A DNA stretch of 64,000 bases from Cyrtodaria siliqua. Taxonomy: Eukaryota > Mollusca > Bivalvia > Adapedonta > Hiatellidae. Below are positions 22,411 through 30,200 of the stretch, piece after piece. The stretch lies in the NCBI GenBank assembly GCA_037043455.1, contig JAWPHD010003242.1:124001-188000 (forward strand), given 5' to 3'. The position numbers were made by a program, and so were the translations under genes. The notes beneath the pieces were generated by a model. That model was not told the origin of the DNA. It did not search any database and saw only the letters and a program-made list of their open reading frames with translations. Every line of letters starts with the position of its first letter. Position 1 is the first letter of the stretch.

Positions 22411-22748
22411 ACTGCTTCTAGTGCTACTGCTGCTGCTGCTGCTGCTACTGGTTCTTTAACATGCTTGTGATACACTCCCATATACAGTTTACGTCCCCAT
22501 CCGACATATGAGGCTAGGGAGAGTGTTTTTCCTAACGACACGCCGAAATTGTCTAGTGGCGCCAGTGAAGCCCGAACCAGTGATCACCGGATTCAGAGTC
22601 CAACGTGCTGTCCACTGGGTCACCCAATAAAATCAAAAGCAAAAATGAATATACATCTACTGAATATAATATAAATCATAAACATAGCATACTAACCATT
22701 TACAAACGCAACGAATGAAACAGCGGAATATATCAACTCCAAAAGCAT
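371..22748 (-). CDS. Gene 1: cadherin-repeat type I membrane protein (18 exons, about 1002 aa)
   Basis: Exons in coding order: 22697-22748, 20006-20083, 18798-18967, 18163-18317, 17264-17442, 16749-16925, 15629-15747, 13807-13981, 12379-12546, 11705-11848, 9800-9922, 9007-9195, 6880-7073, 6155-6418, 5256-5451, 4831-4976, 1050-1271, 371-628. The joined frame stays open with matching phases. Seen: a hydrophobic signal peptide (1-17); an N-terminal Cys-containing region (18-210) with FYAVGSGDIQLQVW and ITVRQGYLIGW; about six cadherin-like repeats (212-843), including TGVVSTA, NVNEAP and the canonical calcium-linker DENDNSPVF; nine threonines; a transmembrane helix near 867-891; a basic then acidic tail. 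Similar proteins are often labelled protocadherin Fat 4-like in molluscs (from memory). Inferred role: calcium-dependent surface adhesion or recognition. It lacks classical catenin-binding motifs that I can recognise. The weakest points are the last junction and the exon 3-4 junction. Confidence 0.85.
1050..1271 (-). CDS. Gene 1 exon 17: Thr linker, transmembrane helix, juxtamembrane segment
   Basis: Nine consecutive threonines, then TRNVAWVMVASAIGGFLFL, a transmembrane helix, followed by a basic and Cys-containing stretch KRYRWCIPACRK. The exon ends at TTC before a GTATAACG donor. Reading through the donor gives a stop after one more residue. Confidence 0.82.
1488..2210 (+). mobile_element. 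Penelope-like element 3' fragment (interrupted by a SINE)
   Basis: Sequence at 1488-1852 matches, in degraded form, the end of the retroelement coding region and 3' tail of the copy at 57770-58200. It then resumes at about 2114-2210 with the tail segment that precedes the terminal block in other copies. It lies in the last large intron of gene 1. Confidence 0.7.
1853..2113 (+). mobile_element. tRNA-derived SINE with A tail
   Basis: Begins with a tRNA-like head (GTGGTGTAATGGTTAGCAGG resembles an A box) and ends in a run of 13 A. It splits the surrounding Penelope-like tail cleanly, so it is the younger insertion. Confidence 0.65.
2190..4386 (+). repeat. 2.2 kb minisatellite (48 bp and 21 bp units) in gene 1 intron 16
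   Basis: Tandem array of a 48 bp unit (CGTGTTTTGGTTGACTGTGG then CTGTCAATGCTACATTTCCTG and GTTTGTG), mixed with extra 21 bp half-units. Both periods are multiples of three, so several frames stay open for the whole array, including 796 codons on the minus strand. Higher-order blocks recur, marked by the variant GACTGAGTTCTG near 2525, 2950 and 3655. The unit resembles the terminal block of the neighbouring retroelement. Not coding. Confidence 0.9.
4387..4830. other. Intron 16 remainder of gene 1
   Basis: AT-rich intron between the minisatellite and exon 16; nothing recognisable. Confidence 0.5.
4831..4976 (-). CDS. Gene 1 exon 16: membrane-proximal cadherin repeat end
   Basis: Codes GNIYVNESWTTPLFDYG and YELVVIAENVVDMTGVRLSA, ending TLMLPG at a GTTTGT donor. 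If not spliced there, the frame runs about 18 codons into the intron before a stop. Confidence 0.8.
5256..5451 (-). CDS. Gene 1 exon 15: cadherin repeat 6, first half
   Basis: Begins with the textbook calcium linker DENDNSPVF and has VGQVTATDADRSTDYGKIYY, the DAD calcium motif. This is the strongest cadherin signature in the window. Confidence 0.9.
5735..5865 (+). repeat. Hairpin-bearing dispersed repeat, copy 1
   Basis: Short copy of an unclassified family containing CATGAACAGACTCAATAAAA followed by CCGAGTCTGCT, which folds as AGACTC/GAGTCT. The larger hairpin upstream is eroded here. Confidence 0.6.
6155..6418 (-). CDS. Gene 1 exon 14: cadherin repeat 5
   Basis: The longest exon (88 codons). 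Contains ARDTGAITFATKFDYD and CTVTVTDKAGLSATTMLEI, with two cysteines that could pair. Phase 0 at both ends. Confidence 0.85.
6880..7073 (-). CDS. Gene 1 exon 13: cadherin repeats 4-5
   Basis: Codes TGVVSTANNIIDYEE and VLTITVSDGQDSATASLTI, then the linker GNVNEAPSFHQTRYTL. These are the clearest classical cadherin strings of the N-terminal half. Phase 1 in, phase 0 out. Confidence 0.88.
7379..7671. mobile_element. Foldback MITE with about 48 bp inverted arms
   Basis: Arms at 7379-7426 and 7622-7671 are near-perfect inverted copies starting CACTGGCGCCAGTCATGAAC. They enclose about 195 bp with no coding. The tip TGGCGCCA is itself palindromic. No convincing target-site duplication seen. Confidence 0.75.
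7672..8420. other. Intron of gene 1, no recognised feature
   Basis: AT-rich stretch without exons or recognisable repeats. Confidence 0.4.
8425..8700 (+). mobile_element. tRNA-derived SINE with conserved central domain
   Basis: tRNA-like head with an excellent B box (GGGTTCGAACCTC near 8477) and a central block GTTACCCGGACGGTCCCGTG shared with the copies at 20340, 22500 and 54540. The block resembles the Nin-DC-type SINE domain known from animals (from memory). Confidence 0.7.
9007..9195 (-). CDS. Gene 1 exon 12: cadherin repeat 4, first half
   Basis: Codes DIDYKPQISNLPIDHPLHVF and SIFTVSYNDLDTTDTHN. Acceptor TTTTGCAG, donor GTACGT. Confidence 0.8.
9800..9922 (-). CDS. Gene 1 exon 11: cadherin repeat 3 end
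   Basis: Codes DGVISATEDLIRKYTPGYDI and VNVQDSHTTITSKTVTVIV, a typical second half of a cadherin repeat. Donor GTATGT. Confidence 0.8.
10004..10236. mobile_element. Foldback MITE with TIR TGGGTGCGTTCAG
   Basis: Ends TGGGTGCGTTCAGTGTTTTC and the inverted copy ending CCCTGAACGCATCCA, with a few mismatches. The interior is rich in GGTTACC/GGTAACC inverted motifs. Superfamily not assigned. Confidence 0.65.
10330..11380. repeat. Divergent tandem repeat block (gene 1 intron 10)
   Basis: Repeated modules of roughly 160-200 bp with GGTGACC(C)TAGG and TCTGAAAC...AGCTAGAGGT elements. They contain local arrays of about 23 bp (10735-10830, TTGGTGACCCTAGGTT) and about 34 bp (10940-11080, CGGCCCAGCCCCAAAGGGTC). 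Confidence 0.6.
11461..11530 (+). repeat. G-rich tract with G-quadruplex potential
   Basis: (GGT)n followed by a run of about 18 G and further G blocks, in an intron of gene 1 about 175 bp downstream (in gene sense) of exon 10. Possible assembly-length error region. Confidence 0.6.
11705..11848 (-). CDS. Gene 1 exon 10: cadherin repeat 3
   Basis: Codes VGDVIYTVSTTDAEHDTLTF and a paired-cysteine loop CTPSPCPFAINS. The donor GTATGT was preferred over the overlapping GTGGTA because it joins exon 11 as ...NSDGVISATED. Confidence 0.8.
12379..12546 (-). CDS. Gene 1 exon 9: cadherin repeat 2 end, repeat 3 start
   Basis: Codes VKMELTDGTTPTNIG and the inter-repeat linker KNDPPKFTNLE. Acceptor GTGAATAG, donor GTAAGT. 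Confidence 0.8.
12990..13161. mobile_element. Palindromic foldback element
   Basis: Arms CGACGTCACAGTTAGTTAAT (12995) and its inverted partner ending ACTAACGGTGACGTTGAG (13158) flank an inner inverted AACGATT/AATCGTT pair, so the whole 170 bp could form one hairpin. Confidence 0.6.
13492..13775. mobile_element. MITE family with TATCCCGCCAA ends, copy 1
   Basis: Begins TATCTATCCCGCCAACAACA and ends TTTGGCGGGTTAG. Shares the interior CAGCCACATTTTACAACATA and CATTATTATATGACCT with the copy at 38671-38976. Confidence 0.65.
13807..13981 (-). CDS. Gene 1 exon 8: cadherin repeat 2, first half
   Basis: Begins APTLNNLPAFATIPED and contains VVTFSDADDTTF, a degenerate version of the DxD calcium motif. 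Donor GTAGGT. Confidence 0.8.
14127..15312 (-). mobile_element. Penelope-like element 3' half, decayed
   Basis: On the minus strand, 15140-15170 reads NCAPLVADLFLYCYERD in shifting frames, part of the reverse transcriptase core. The common 3' tail follows, ending near 14127 at the terminal block. Several frameshifts. About 15220-15310 is a second C-terminal fragment out of order. Lies between exons 7 and 8 of gene 1. Confidence 0.65.
15629..15747 (-). CDS. Gene 1 exon 7: cadherin repeat 1, second half
   Basis: Codes GTFTITFTVSDQCGGSNTG and LTIQVLNW, the F/G strand part of a cadherin repeat. Phase 1 in, phase 0 out at GTAAGT. Confidence 0.8.
16749..16925 (-). CDS. Gene 1 exon 6: cadherin repeat 1, first half
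   Basis: Starts TPPGFTNLPRTVYIY and contains IYQVAADDIDKYDVSS, the usual divergent cadherin layout (Pro-rich linker, then a variant of the A-D motif). Donor GTAAGT is near consensus. Confidence 0.8.
17264..17442 (-). CDS. Gene 1 exon 5: end of N-terminal domain
   Basis: Codes YAAGSGGIVGYKEGTLVW and an acidic, serine-rich end reading NNRVYAFGASVTS. Donor GTACGTAG. The Gly-Ile-Val-Gly-Tyr stretch continues the domain begun in exons 3-4. Confidence 0.8.
18163..18317 (-). CDS. Gene 1 exon 4: N-terminal extracellular domain, second part
   Basis: Starts after GCTCAG and codes LVAPLNFTNFRMYNQ through ITVRQGYLIGW. Phase 0 in, phase 2 out. The final tryptophan codon is completed by exon 5. A second AG inside the exon (at 18286) would shift the frame to a stop. 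The donor region is tandemly duplicated (see findings). Confidence 0.7.
18798..18967 (-). CDS. Gene 1 exon 3: N-terminal extracellular domain, first part
   Basis: Codes ATGYLMESVDYHVPDECTCK followed by KWHFYAVGSGDIQLQVWERQ. Two donors are possible: GTACCT (end 18798, phase 0) and GTATGC 7 bp further (end 18791, phase 1). Only the first keeps exon 4 open, so it is used here. Confidence 0.7.
19290..19870 (-). mobile_element. Non-LTR (LINE) reverse transcriptase relic
   Basis: Minus-strand fragments read FIDLKKAFDS (motif A-like), KFGVNGKMLRIIRSMYDTVK, then FADDMVLIGNT (the YADD-type catalytic box) and LEVNTEKTKVTVF. They are interrupted by stops and frameshifts. Lies between exons 2 and 3 of gene 1. 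Confidence 0.65.
20006..20083 (-). CDS. Gene 1 exon 2
   Basis: Acceptor ATTTCAG and donor GTTAGC bound 78 bp coding ACNDDTTWQYSTTPYTGYTS and a short acidic end. Phase 1 in and out. It is separated from exon 1 by a 2.6 kb intron containing the mariner element and the (TAC)n tract. Confidence 0.75.
20314..20340. repeat. (TAC/ACT)n microsatellite, short arm
   Basis: About nine trinucleotide repeats directly before the SINE fragment; the same motif resumes after the mariner at 21745. Confidence 0.9.
20338..20446 (+). mobile_element. SINE central-domain fragment
   Basis: Matches the core and tail of the SINE at 54540 (CATCCGATGGGG, GGGCGGTCCCGTGTG, CCGAGCACGTTAAAG). The tRNA-like head is missing. 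Confidence 0.65.
20447..21746 (-). mobile_element. mariner-family DNA transposon, inactive
   Basis: Terminal inverted repeats CGAGGGGTGTTCGAAAAG at 20449 and the inverse ending at 21744 are each flanked by TA, the expected target duplication. On the minus strand, broken frames show an N-terminal helix-turn-helix part (EIRAYIKVRSKLGYSTKQIY; TDARYTVRRIARHY), then HDNAPAHKSEVVTNFL and HPPYSPDLAPCGFFLFP. The third catalytic acidic residue is glycine (codon at 20700-20702) and a TAA precedes HDNAPAH. Lies in intron 1 of gene 1. Confidence 0.88.
21745..22450. repeat. (TAC)n/(TGC)n microsatellite, 0.7 kb
   Basis: Long imperfect trinucleotide array. All frames stay open and translate as poly-Val, poly-Thr or similar, so the 253- and 299-codon frames here are artefacts. 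Lies in intron 1 of gene 1. Confidence 0.95.
22465..22622 (-). mobile_element. tRNA-derived SINE, minus orientation
   Basis: The minus strand reads a tRNA-like head (CCCAGTGGACAGCACGTTGG) and the central block GTCGGATGGGGACGTAAAC, the same family as 8425 and 54400. It abuts the microsatellite, about 75 bp from exon 1 of gene 1. Confidence 0.7.
22697..22748 (-). CDS. Gene 1 exon 1: start codon and signal peptide
   Basis: ATG at 22746-22748 opens MLLELIYSAVSFVAFVN, a short hydrophobic leader. The exon ends in phase 1 at a GTTAGT donor and joins exon 2 to give ...VNGACNDD. It is too short to be found as an open frame by itself; the start was chosen because it supplies the only signal peptide in phase with exon 2. 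Confidence 0.75.
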
Positions 22749-24101
22749 ATCTCTATTTAATTTTTAAACAGAAACTTCGACTCGATGAATAATACAAAAC
22801 TCCATATTGTCCCTTGAAACTATAAGTTCACTTTATTTTTTAAAACGCATACATAGTTCCATATAGTATCTTACAAGTATTAAACGCATGTGCGCATGAC
22901 TATTTCTTTACACCTTAAACACAAACAATAGAAGCAAATCGGCAGAGCAGTTCTTTTGTCTTAAAATTATAAGCATTATATTTCACTTGTGACATTGTGT
23001 TCAAACATACAAGACGGCGCACATGATATACATTAAATATATATATGCATCCGTATGTGTTTATGTTATGCTTTATTTTCAGTTATTGTTATTATAATTT
23101 TATAATTATAGCTTCAACCGAAACTACTATAATTATAAACTACTATAATTAGAAACTACTATAATTATAGACTGTTAAACATTAAACCAATTTATTCCTA
23201 TTACGTTTTCGAACACCAGTGTATATTAGCAAATTAATTTTTGATAGATTATTATTGCATATATTTACGTTATTGATAATGCCGGTAGATAGTTTCAGAT
23301 TGTAAGCGTTTTTTCTACAGAGGTTTCTAACTGTTATTACTTCATGTACTAGTGAGTGTATATTGTTTATTGTCTGAGGTTGTTTATTATATTGACATTA
23401 TTCTTCAATCTCTCTGCGGGGGATGTTCTATTATAAGCTAATATAATGTGTTATAGCTGGATATAAAACCAGTCATTCATTCGTTCATGTTGTCTGTGCT
23501 TGAAAATTAATTATAATATTCACGATTGAAATATTGTGTTATGAGTCATATGTCTATTATATAAGGCAACATTTCTTATGTGCGGTGCCATTGCATTTGG
23601 GTAGTGTGGTTATTATAAGATCGTTTGTTCTCCCGTTTTATGCTTGAGAATCAATTGGACAGCAACACAAGCCAAGTGCCCACAACACTAACTTGGTGCA
23701 AATGAGTATAACACTAATATCCCAGTTACTTAAATTAGGCATAAGTCCAATGCATGGCAATACATATCTGATGAAGAGATGCTACCTAGTGCAATAGATC
23801 GATATGTAGATATATCTGACTTCAGTGTTTTTCTACCTAAATTATTCATGTTTAAGTTACCTCTACTCTCTCTGGTGTATGGTCATTACCATAATACACG
23901 CAATCAAAACATCTTGGCCGGCAGTGTGTCTGCTGCTATATTGAGATATGCTCTTTGGCAAGAAATATGTGTATATTACGTTCTTCAGTTTATTACTATA
24001 AATGGAGAGTCGATACGATTTTCGGTATGTTGGTGATTGAGACAGGAACATTCAAAACTGGGATGTAATATGTATGATGCTGAGAACTAAGTTTTCAAAA
24101 G
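22749..24101. promoter_or_regulatory. Head-to-head intergenic region of genes 1 and 2
   Basis: 1353 bp between the start codons of gene 1 (minus) and gene 2 (plus); both promoters are expected here. A TATA-like TATTATATAAGG lies at 23555-23566. A short repeated ACTACTATAATTA motif is at 23120-23180. No further regulatory element can be called. Confidence 0.4.
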
Positions 24102-24265
24102 ATGCGTATCATTTTCTTAACTGTTGTTCTGTTATATACAGTTTTCATAACGAACGGATGTGTTGAGCGTTTAACGAACGTGGCTTTCAATTCGTTTGGG
24201 CGAACTTCTGGTATAGCTGTCGTAGATTTGGACCAAGATGGAGCATTTGAAGTCATTGTGGCCGT
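24102..24265 (+). CDS. Gene 2 exon 1: signal peptide and first FG-GAP
   Basis: MRIIFLTVVLLYTVFITNG is a typical leader; GIAVVDLDQDGAFEVIVAV is the first calcium loop. Donor GTAAGT, phase 2. Confidence 0.88.
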
Positions 24266-27200
24266 GTAAGTACCCATCGTGTGAACTCATTTTGAGGTTT
24301 CATTTGTCACTTTATAAACTGGATCTATTTTAACACATATTTGATATGTTTGTCGAGTTTCTTTTAAATGATAATATTAGGCATTGTTCGTATTAAACAA
24401 TATAAGTGCATACACGGATAGTGAATATATTGATTAATACCGGAAGTGTTTATAGTCGGTTTAAATTTTATAAGTTAGTGATATTTTGCTTACTGGTAAG
24501 TTTTGTTTTGTATTTGCTAGATTGGACGGTCCAAATATGGTTGTAAAGTTCAACCAGGAAACTGGAAAATACACAGATACTGCAAACGAGGACTCCAACT
24601 ACGATATTTTAAAAGATCCTAAAGGTATAACATTGTTGACATAAAACAACCGAGTTGATGGTCAGTAACGTAGTGTAGTTAGAATATATTCCCAATCTTA
24701 AATAAACACAACATGGGATATTTTACTTTCAGAATCGCGCCATAAATTGACACTATTTTGTCTAAGATATTTGCAATAAGAGAAGGCTTAAAAATTGCAT
24801 ATTTAAAAGATTAAACATTAACTTTCAAAGATTTACTAAAAGAATAGTATACGTTTTTCAAATTGATCGAGTAAGCTATTTCTATTAATCACATTAAAAA
24901 AAGAAAAAGAAAAAAAGAGAGAGAGAAAAGAAAAGAAAATAATTTTGCACTATTTCTCATTCTTTCTAAAGATTATTCAAGAGGACTGAATAACACAGTT
25001 TGTACTTTTATTGTTTTATCTTTTAGAATAACTATTTATTTTATCCTACATTAAATATTTTAAAACAACTCGATGAGTTTTAATCTTCGACACGAATAGC
25101 ACGCATTAATGCTTTGAATTGTTGCACTTAATGCCACATCATACCTTTGTTATGAGTAATTAAATGTCCGCAATTTATTAAATCTAACCCTTTTTATTAT
25201 CGGGTTCAACCCTCAGTCGAGAACATTGATATATTGCGACCAGTGTAGACCCAGATCATTCACGCTATGTTCAGGCTGATCAGGGTTTACAATGTTTGCT
25301 ACTCAGTAAGACTGTGTTCCATAACATTATATATATAAAAATAACATACACGAAAGGTTTTATTTAGAATTTAGCAGACGACATTTGAAATTTAGCGGCG
25401 AAAGGGTTAACTTCATTCGAATATATAGACAAATATACTAGAAATGAATTGCTCTGTGGTATGTCATTCAGGCATGACTGTGTCAGTCAGTGCTTGTGAT
25501 ATAGACGGTGATGGTAAAGAAGAGATATATCTCCATAACATAAACGATGTGTACGTCAACGAAGACGATATGGACGATGTAGTTCCAGACAAGTTGCTGA
25601 AGTACGACAGAGGGCGCTTTGTAGATCTATTTTCGTCGCCTCATAACGCAGACCTTGCCCCTCGACGAGGTGGTCATTCTGTAGCCTGTATAGATCATAA
25701 CGGCGATGGAATGTATGCATTTGTTGTGACCACATACTCAAAAGGTATGATATTTTTGTTTTATTTCTGAGCGGTGGGATCATTTAAAACAGAATAAAAA
25801 AAAGCGGCAACTTATACTGTTGCTTTTTAATTAAAAGTAGGTGATATGTTTGTGCTATACATACAATTCATAGTAAATGTTATTGATACTGTTATAAGGT
25901 GCGTCCATTTATCTGGAGCTTCGTTGACAAATCAGATTTTAAAAGTAGAACTAATCAACTTTACTTAAATACATCGAGAAAACTGTGTACACTTTAATGT
26001 AGTACAATCAATGGTGTCTCTTAGATACCTAAACTAATAATCAATGTCTTGCTCAGATAAATATTAATTTGTCTATCAGATGGGAAGGGTGTGTACAAAA
26101 TGATTGCAATGAACGACTCTCACCCTGACAATGATGTAGACACAGGTAACATCATACTGGGGGATATCAGTGAACATGTCGGAATCGACAAGAGAGCAAT
26201 AATAAGAGGTATGACATTAGGAGTTGAACTCATGATTTTACTGAAATATTTATTTTACATATTTTTTTTATTTTTTTTGTATCATACTTTGAATTTTGTT
26301 CTACTGTGAAATAAGATGTATGTTCTTGTTTTTTGTTCCGTGTTTTTCAGTACTTGTTCAAACCATTTGGCTATCTGACATAAATCATCGCGCAAACTGT
26401 TCCCGGTAAAGTTTAAATGTATTGCTCAAATTACATCGTCTAGAAAATATATTACAGCTTAACCATAGTCCTTCTTGTTATTACCTAATTGTCATCTTGT
26501 TCACATTTCTATTAAATCAACGGTGCACGCCATAATTATTACAATCGTACAATGATTGAAATTATCTTAATATCGACAGTGTTTATTAATGTCATAAATT
26601 GACAAAATACATAACACCAGTTTGTTTCGATGAGTGTTTTTAGTTGACAGTGGTTCCACTCCTTTTGTGTTTGTGATGTCTTATTTAGCCTTTGATTCAT
26701 CTTTATTTCTGTGTATGTTTGTGGTTGACTGTCGTCCTTGAATGCTGCTTTTCCTGTTCGAGTTTTATATCTATATTTTATATCTACTTTTAATACATTG
26801 TTTTTACAGATGGTCGGGGTATCCTTGTTGGACCAATATTCGGGTCCGATAGCCGCAGTGACATGTTCATCACTAATGACAACAGTTACTACATTGGAAG
26901 CGCCATCTTCAGACATGACAGCAGTAATGTTCTCCTGCATAACAATGGGGATGGTACGTTCCTGGATGTTGCTGAAGAAATGGGTGTGGTATATTTTTGA
27001 TTTCTGTTTTCATCTTACCTCCCAAAGTGATGAATCGGAGAGTTTAATACCATTTAGTACCATGTTCATGCATCATAAGTCTTTCTTAATTTCTATAATT
27101 TCCTCATAATAGACGTACTTTATTGGTGTATTGTAATTCCAAAGGTCCCGAGCTCCAGCCCTGGTACGGTTGAATACTTTTCTACTTGTCAGAAATGTAT

Positions 27201-30200
27201 ATGTGGGTCTATATGTGTGTCATTAATGCAAGCTATTATGATGCTGTTGTTTTTCTGTAGAAAAAGACGTATGTAATATTTATTGTTGGAATTAATCCCT
27301 AGATTGTCCTCTCAGGTATTCAAGACGATGACGAAAACGGCCGTGGTGCTTCTGTTGGTAATTTCAATGATTACTCAAGCTTAGATATAATGTACGTCAA
27401 CTTTTTGGGACCAAGTCGTCTGTTTATTCAGAGTAGCAATGACGACAATATAACATTTAAGGTAACACTTATCATATATAATTTAACAATGTCATTTAAT
27501 AAAACAATTATTTTAAACGACTTTAAAACGAATTATAAGTTGATTCAAGATGAACTAGAAAGAGTTTGAAATGAGAAATTTGGAAATCGCCGAACACGAT
27601 AAATACAAAACATATTGCAGTCTCGGTTTGACTGAGACTTCTCCGGAACGGTAGTGACAGATGCTTGCTACCACTGACGCCCTCTTGCCTCGGTTTAAGC
27701 AGAACTCAATATTTAAAATATCAACATTACTAAAATTTGATCCATCCCGAAGATGAGATGCATATGACGGTGAACATGAAACCTTCAATGAGTTATTTTC
27801 ATACCATTCCATGGCTAGCTCTTATGGTCCCAGTTTCTAACAAAATTCTTTGCCCTAAATGAGAAAACAATGGGCTAAATAAACAAAACAGAATTTAGTT
27901 GGGAGCAGTGATTATGAAGGCTACGTATCACAAGTAACAGACACAATACTACATTAAAAAGCAGACAACATATCCTTAGGGTGATTAAACAATACTCAGA
28001 ACCTTTAAAAGCTGGAGTAGTTGAACCATCTTTTCGAATAAAATAAGAAAACAAAATAATTTGATGTAACGCCGATACCTGTTTATAAATTTCGGGCTCA
28101 GAGATCTCCAAAGATCGGAATAAATAACGGTTTTAAATGGTATTTATAGTTTCATGTTAATTATGGAGAACAGATTATTATTTTTCTATTACAAGCCTTT
28201 CTGTGGAAAGACTACACACAATTAAATGTTGCTTTTTTGGTGAAAGTTTGTGTAGTATTATTCATTATTCGATGAGAATTTTAACTTTAAAAACACATAC
28301 ACAAGAAAGCTAACATGGGCCTTTCGTCCTAGTACTAAGGACTTCTTCAGCAGACCGATGTTAAAAGTAATGTAGCAACACAGCCAAATGAGCTGACAAC
28401 CTTGACAAAAGGTGAAAGAATTATCCAAATCGGATCATAAACAAACAAGACCATTTGAAAGTTGTTCTTAAATGGGTAGGGGAGCTGCCATTTTTAGAAC
28501 TATGATGTCATAGTTTCAAATTACCATATATGGAATATTGATCAATATCACTTAAAGAAAATCACTACAAATGAATGCATTATATTTTACTGGATATATA
28601 AATCATTATTGTCATTAAGTATATACACTACATATTTTTTATATAGCTGATGTCAATTTTTCTCGAACAATCAGTAAATATTCATATTTATAAATATTCC
28701 ATATATGGTCATTTAGAACTGTGATGTCATAACTCCCAAAATGACGGCTTCCATATCCGTTTTAATAGAAGCTTCAAATGATCATATCTTCTGTCTTTAT
28801 CATCCGATTTGGATAATTCTTTCACCCTTATTGAAGTTTTTCAAAACTCTCAATGTTGAAGATGTTTGGCTGTGTCGCTACATACTAGTGGGGCAGATTG
28901 GTAACATATATTGGTAAAATTGTGCATTTTGTGACAAAAGCACCAATTCTGACACATAGGTAGACAATACTCTACTAAAATTTTTGGCTATGGACCCACG
29001 TCAGATTTTGACAAATGGCCGCCAAATATTCCATAAATAATTAATGAAGCCCATAATTAATTCGTTTCATCAAGAAATATAAAAAGATCGGAAGGGAAAG
29101 TAGCATTCAAGGAGGACAGTCAACCACAAAACACAGAAACAAACACGCAAACAGACAAACAAGAAGGCAAAAGTAATAACAAATACAAACGACATCACAA
29201 ACACAAAAGGGTTGACAATAGGGCTACCAACTCCTTATTGTAAATACACTAAATTCAGGATAAAATATGCAATATAATTTGGGTCTGTTTATAATGTTGC
29301 TGTGTTTAAGAAAGGCGTTGTCTTGATATACTTATGTGTATGTATATACTTTAATAAATAGTTGTTAGATACACCCGTATACTTCAGGCGTTAGGGGTTT
29401 TACACGTATATACATACTATGCCAACTCTGAGTCTAGTTTGCCTTAGTTGTCTTTAGCCTTAAGCATTTCTGAAGTGTTTTTAAGTTTCAGTCTCACCTT
29501 TATTAGCTGCTTTTAGTTTATAATAACTCGTAAGTATACATCCAGTGACTTGGGAAATCAATTTTAAAGGGACACTCGACACTATTGAATTATTTATCAA
29601 GCATTCAAATTACCACCTATATTAATATATTTTGTTAAAATCTGATACATATAGGTTCAATTGATTATTTATTAGGTATTGAAAATGGCGGCCATTTTGA
29701 AAAATCTGACATGGGTCCATAGCCAGATTTCTTTAGTATGCTATTTTGTAGCTATGTGCAAAGTTTGGTGCTTTTGTCAAACAAAATGCACGTTTTTTTC
29801 ACCAATCTGCCCCACTATACCCTTTAACAGTATAGTTAAATGTTATTGTGTCTTACATAGCACCTATAATACAGGTGTATGGACAATTTAAAATGAGGTT
29901 AATTAGGATTCCTTAACATATTACCTCACTGAATTGTCTGCTATATAATGATATATATGTTCAACGTCAGAGGTCTTAATGTTAAAACCCTACTAGATAA
30001 ATTATCACAGTAACATTACTCTCTGACATCATGAATATTATAACGCTGTGACTAGACTATTTTGTTCAATGACTCAAGCAATTGATAAAAAGTCCCTGTT
30101 GTTCTTGATTAAAGGCCAGCAACATAGATATTCCAACAATTAGACATATTTAGCATCAAAGCATTGCAATATTAGTTCTGCCAGCTATATGTTATAACAC

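Noticed and set aside
21642..22541. 253- and 299-codon frames of poly-Thr or poly-Val
   Set aside because: Trinucleotide microsatellite; open in all frames.
23779..24036. 85-codon plus frame upstream of gene 2
   Set aside because: No domain, no conserved features, sits in the shared promoter region.
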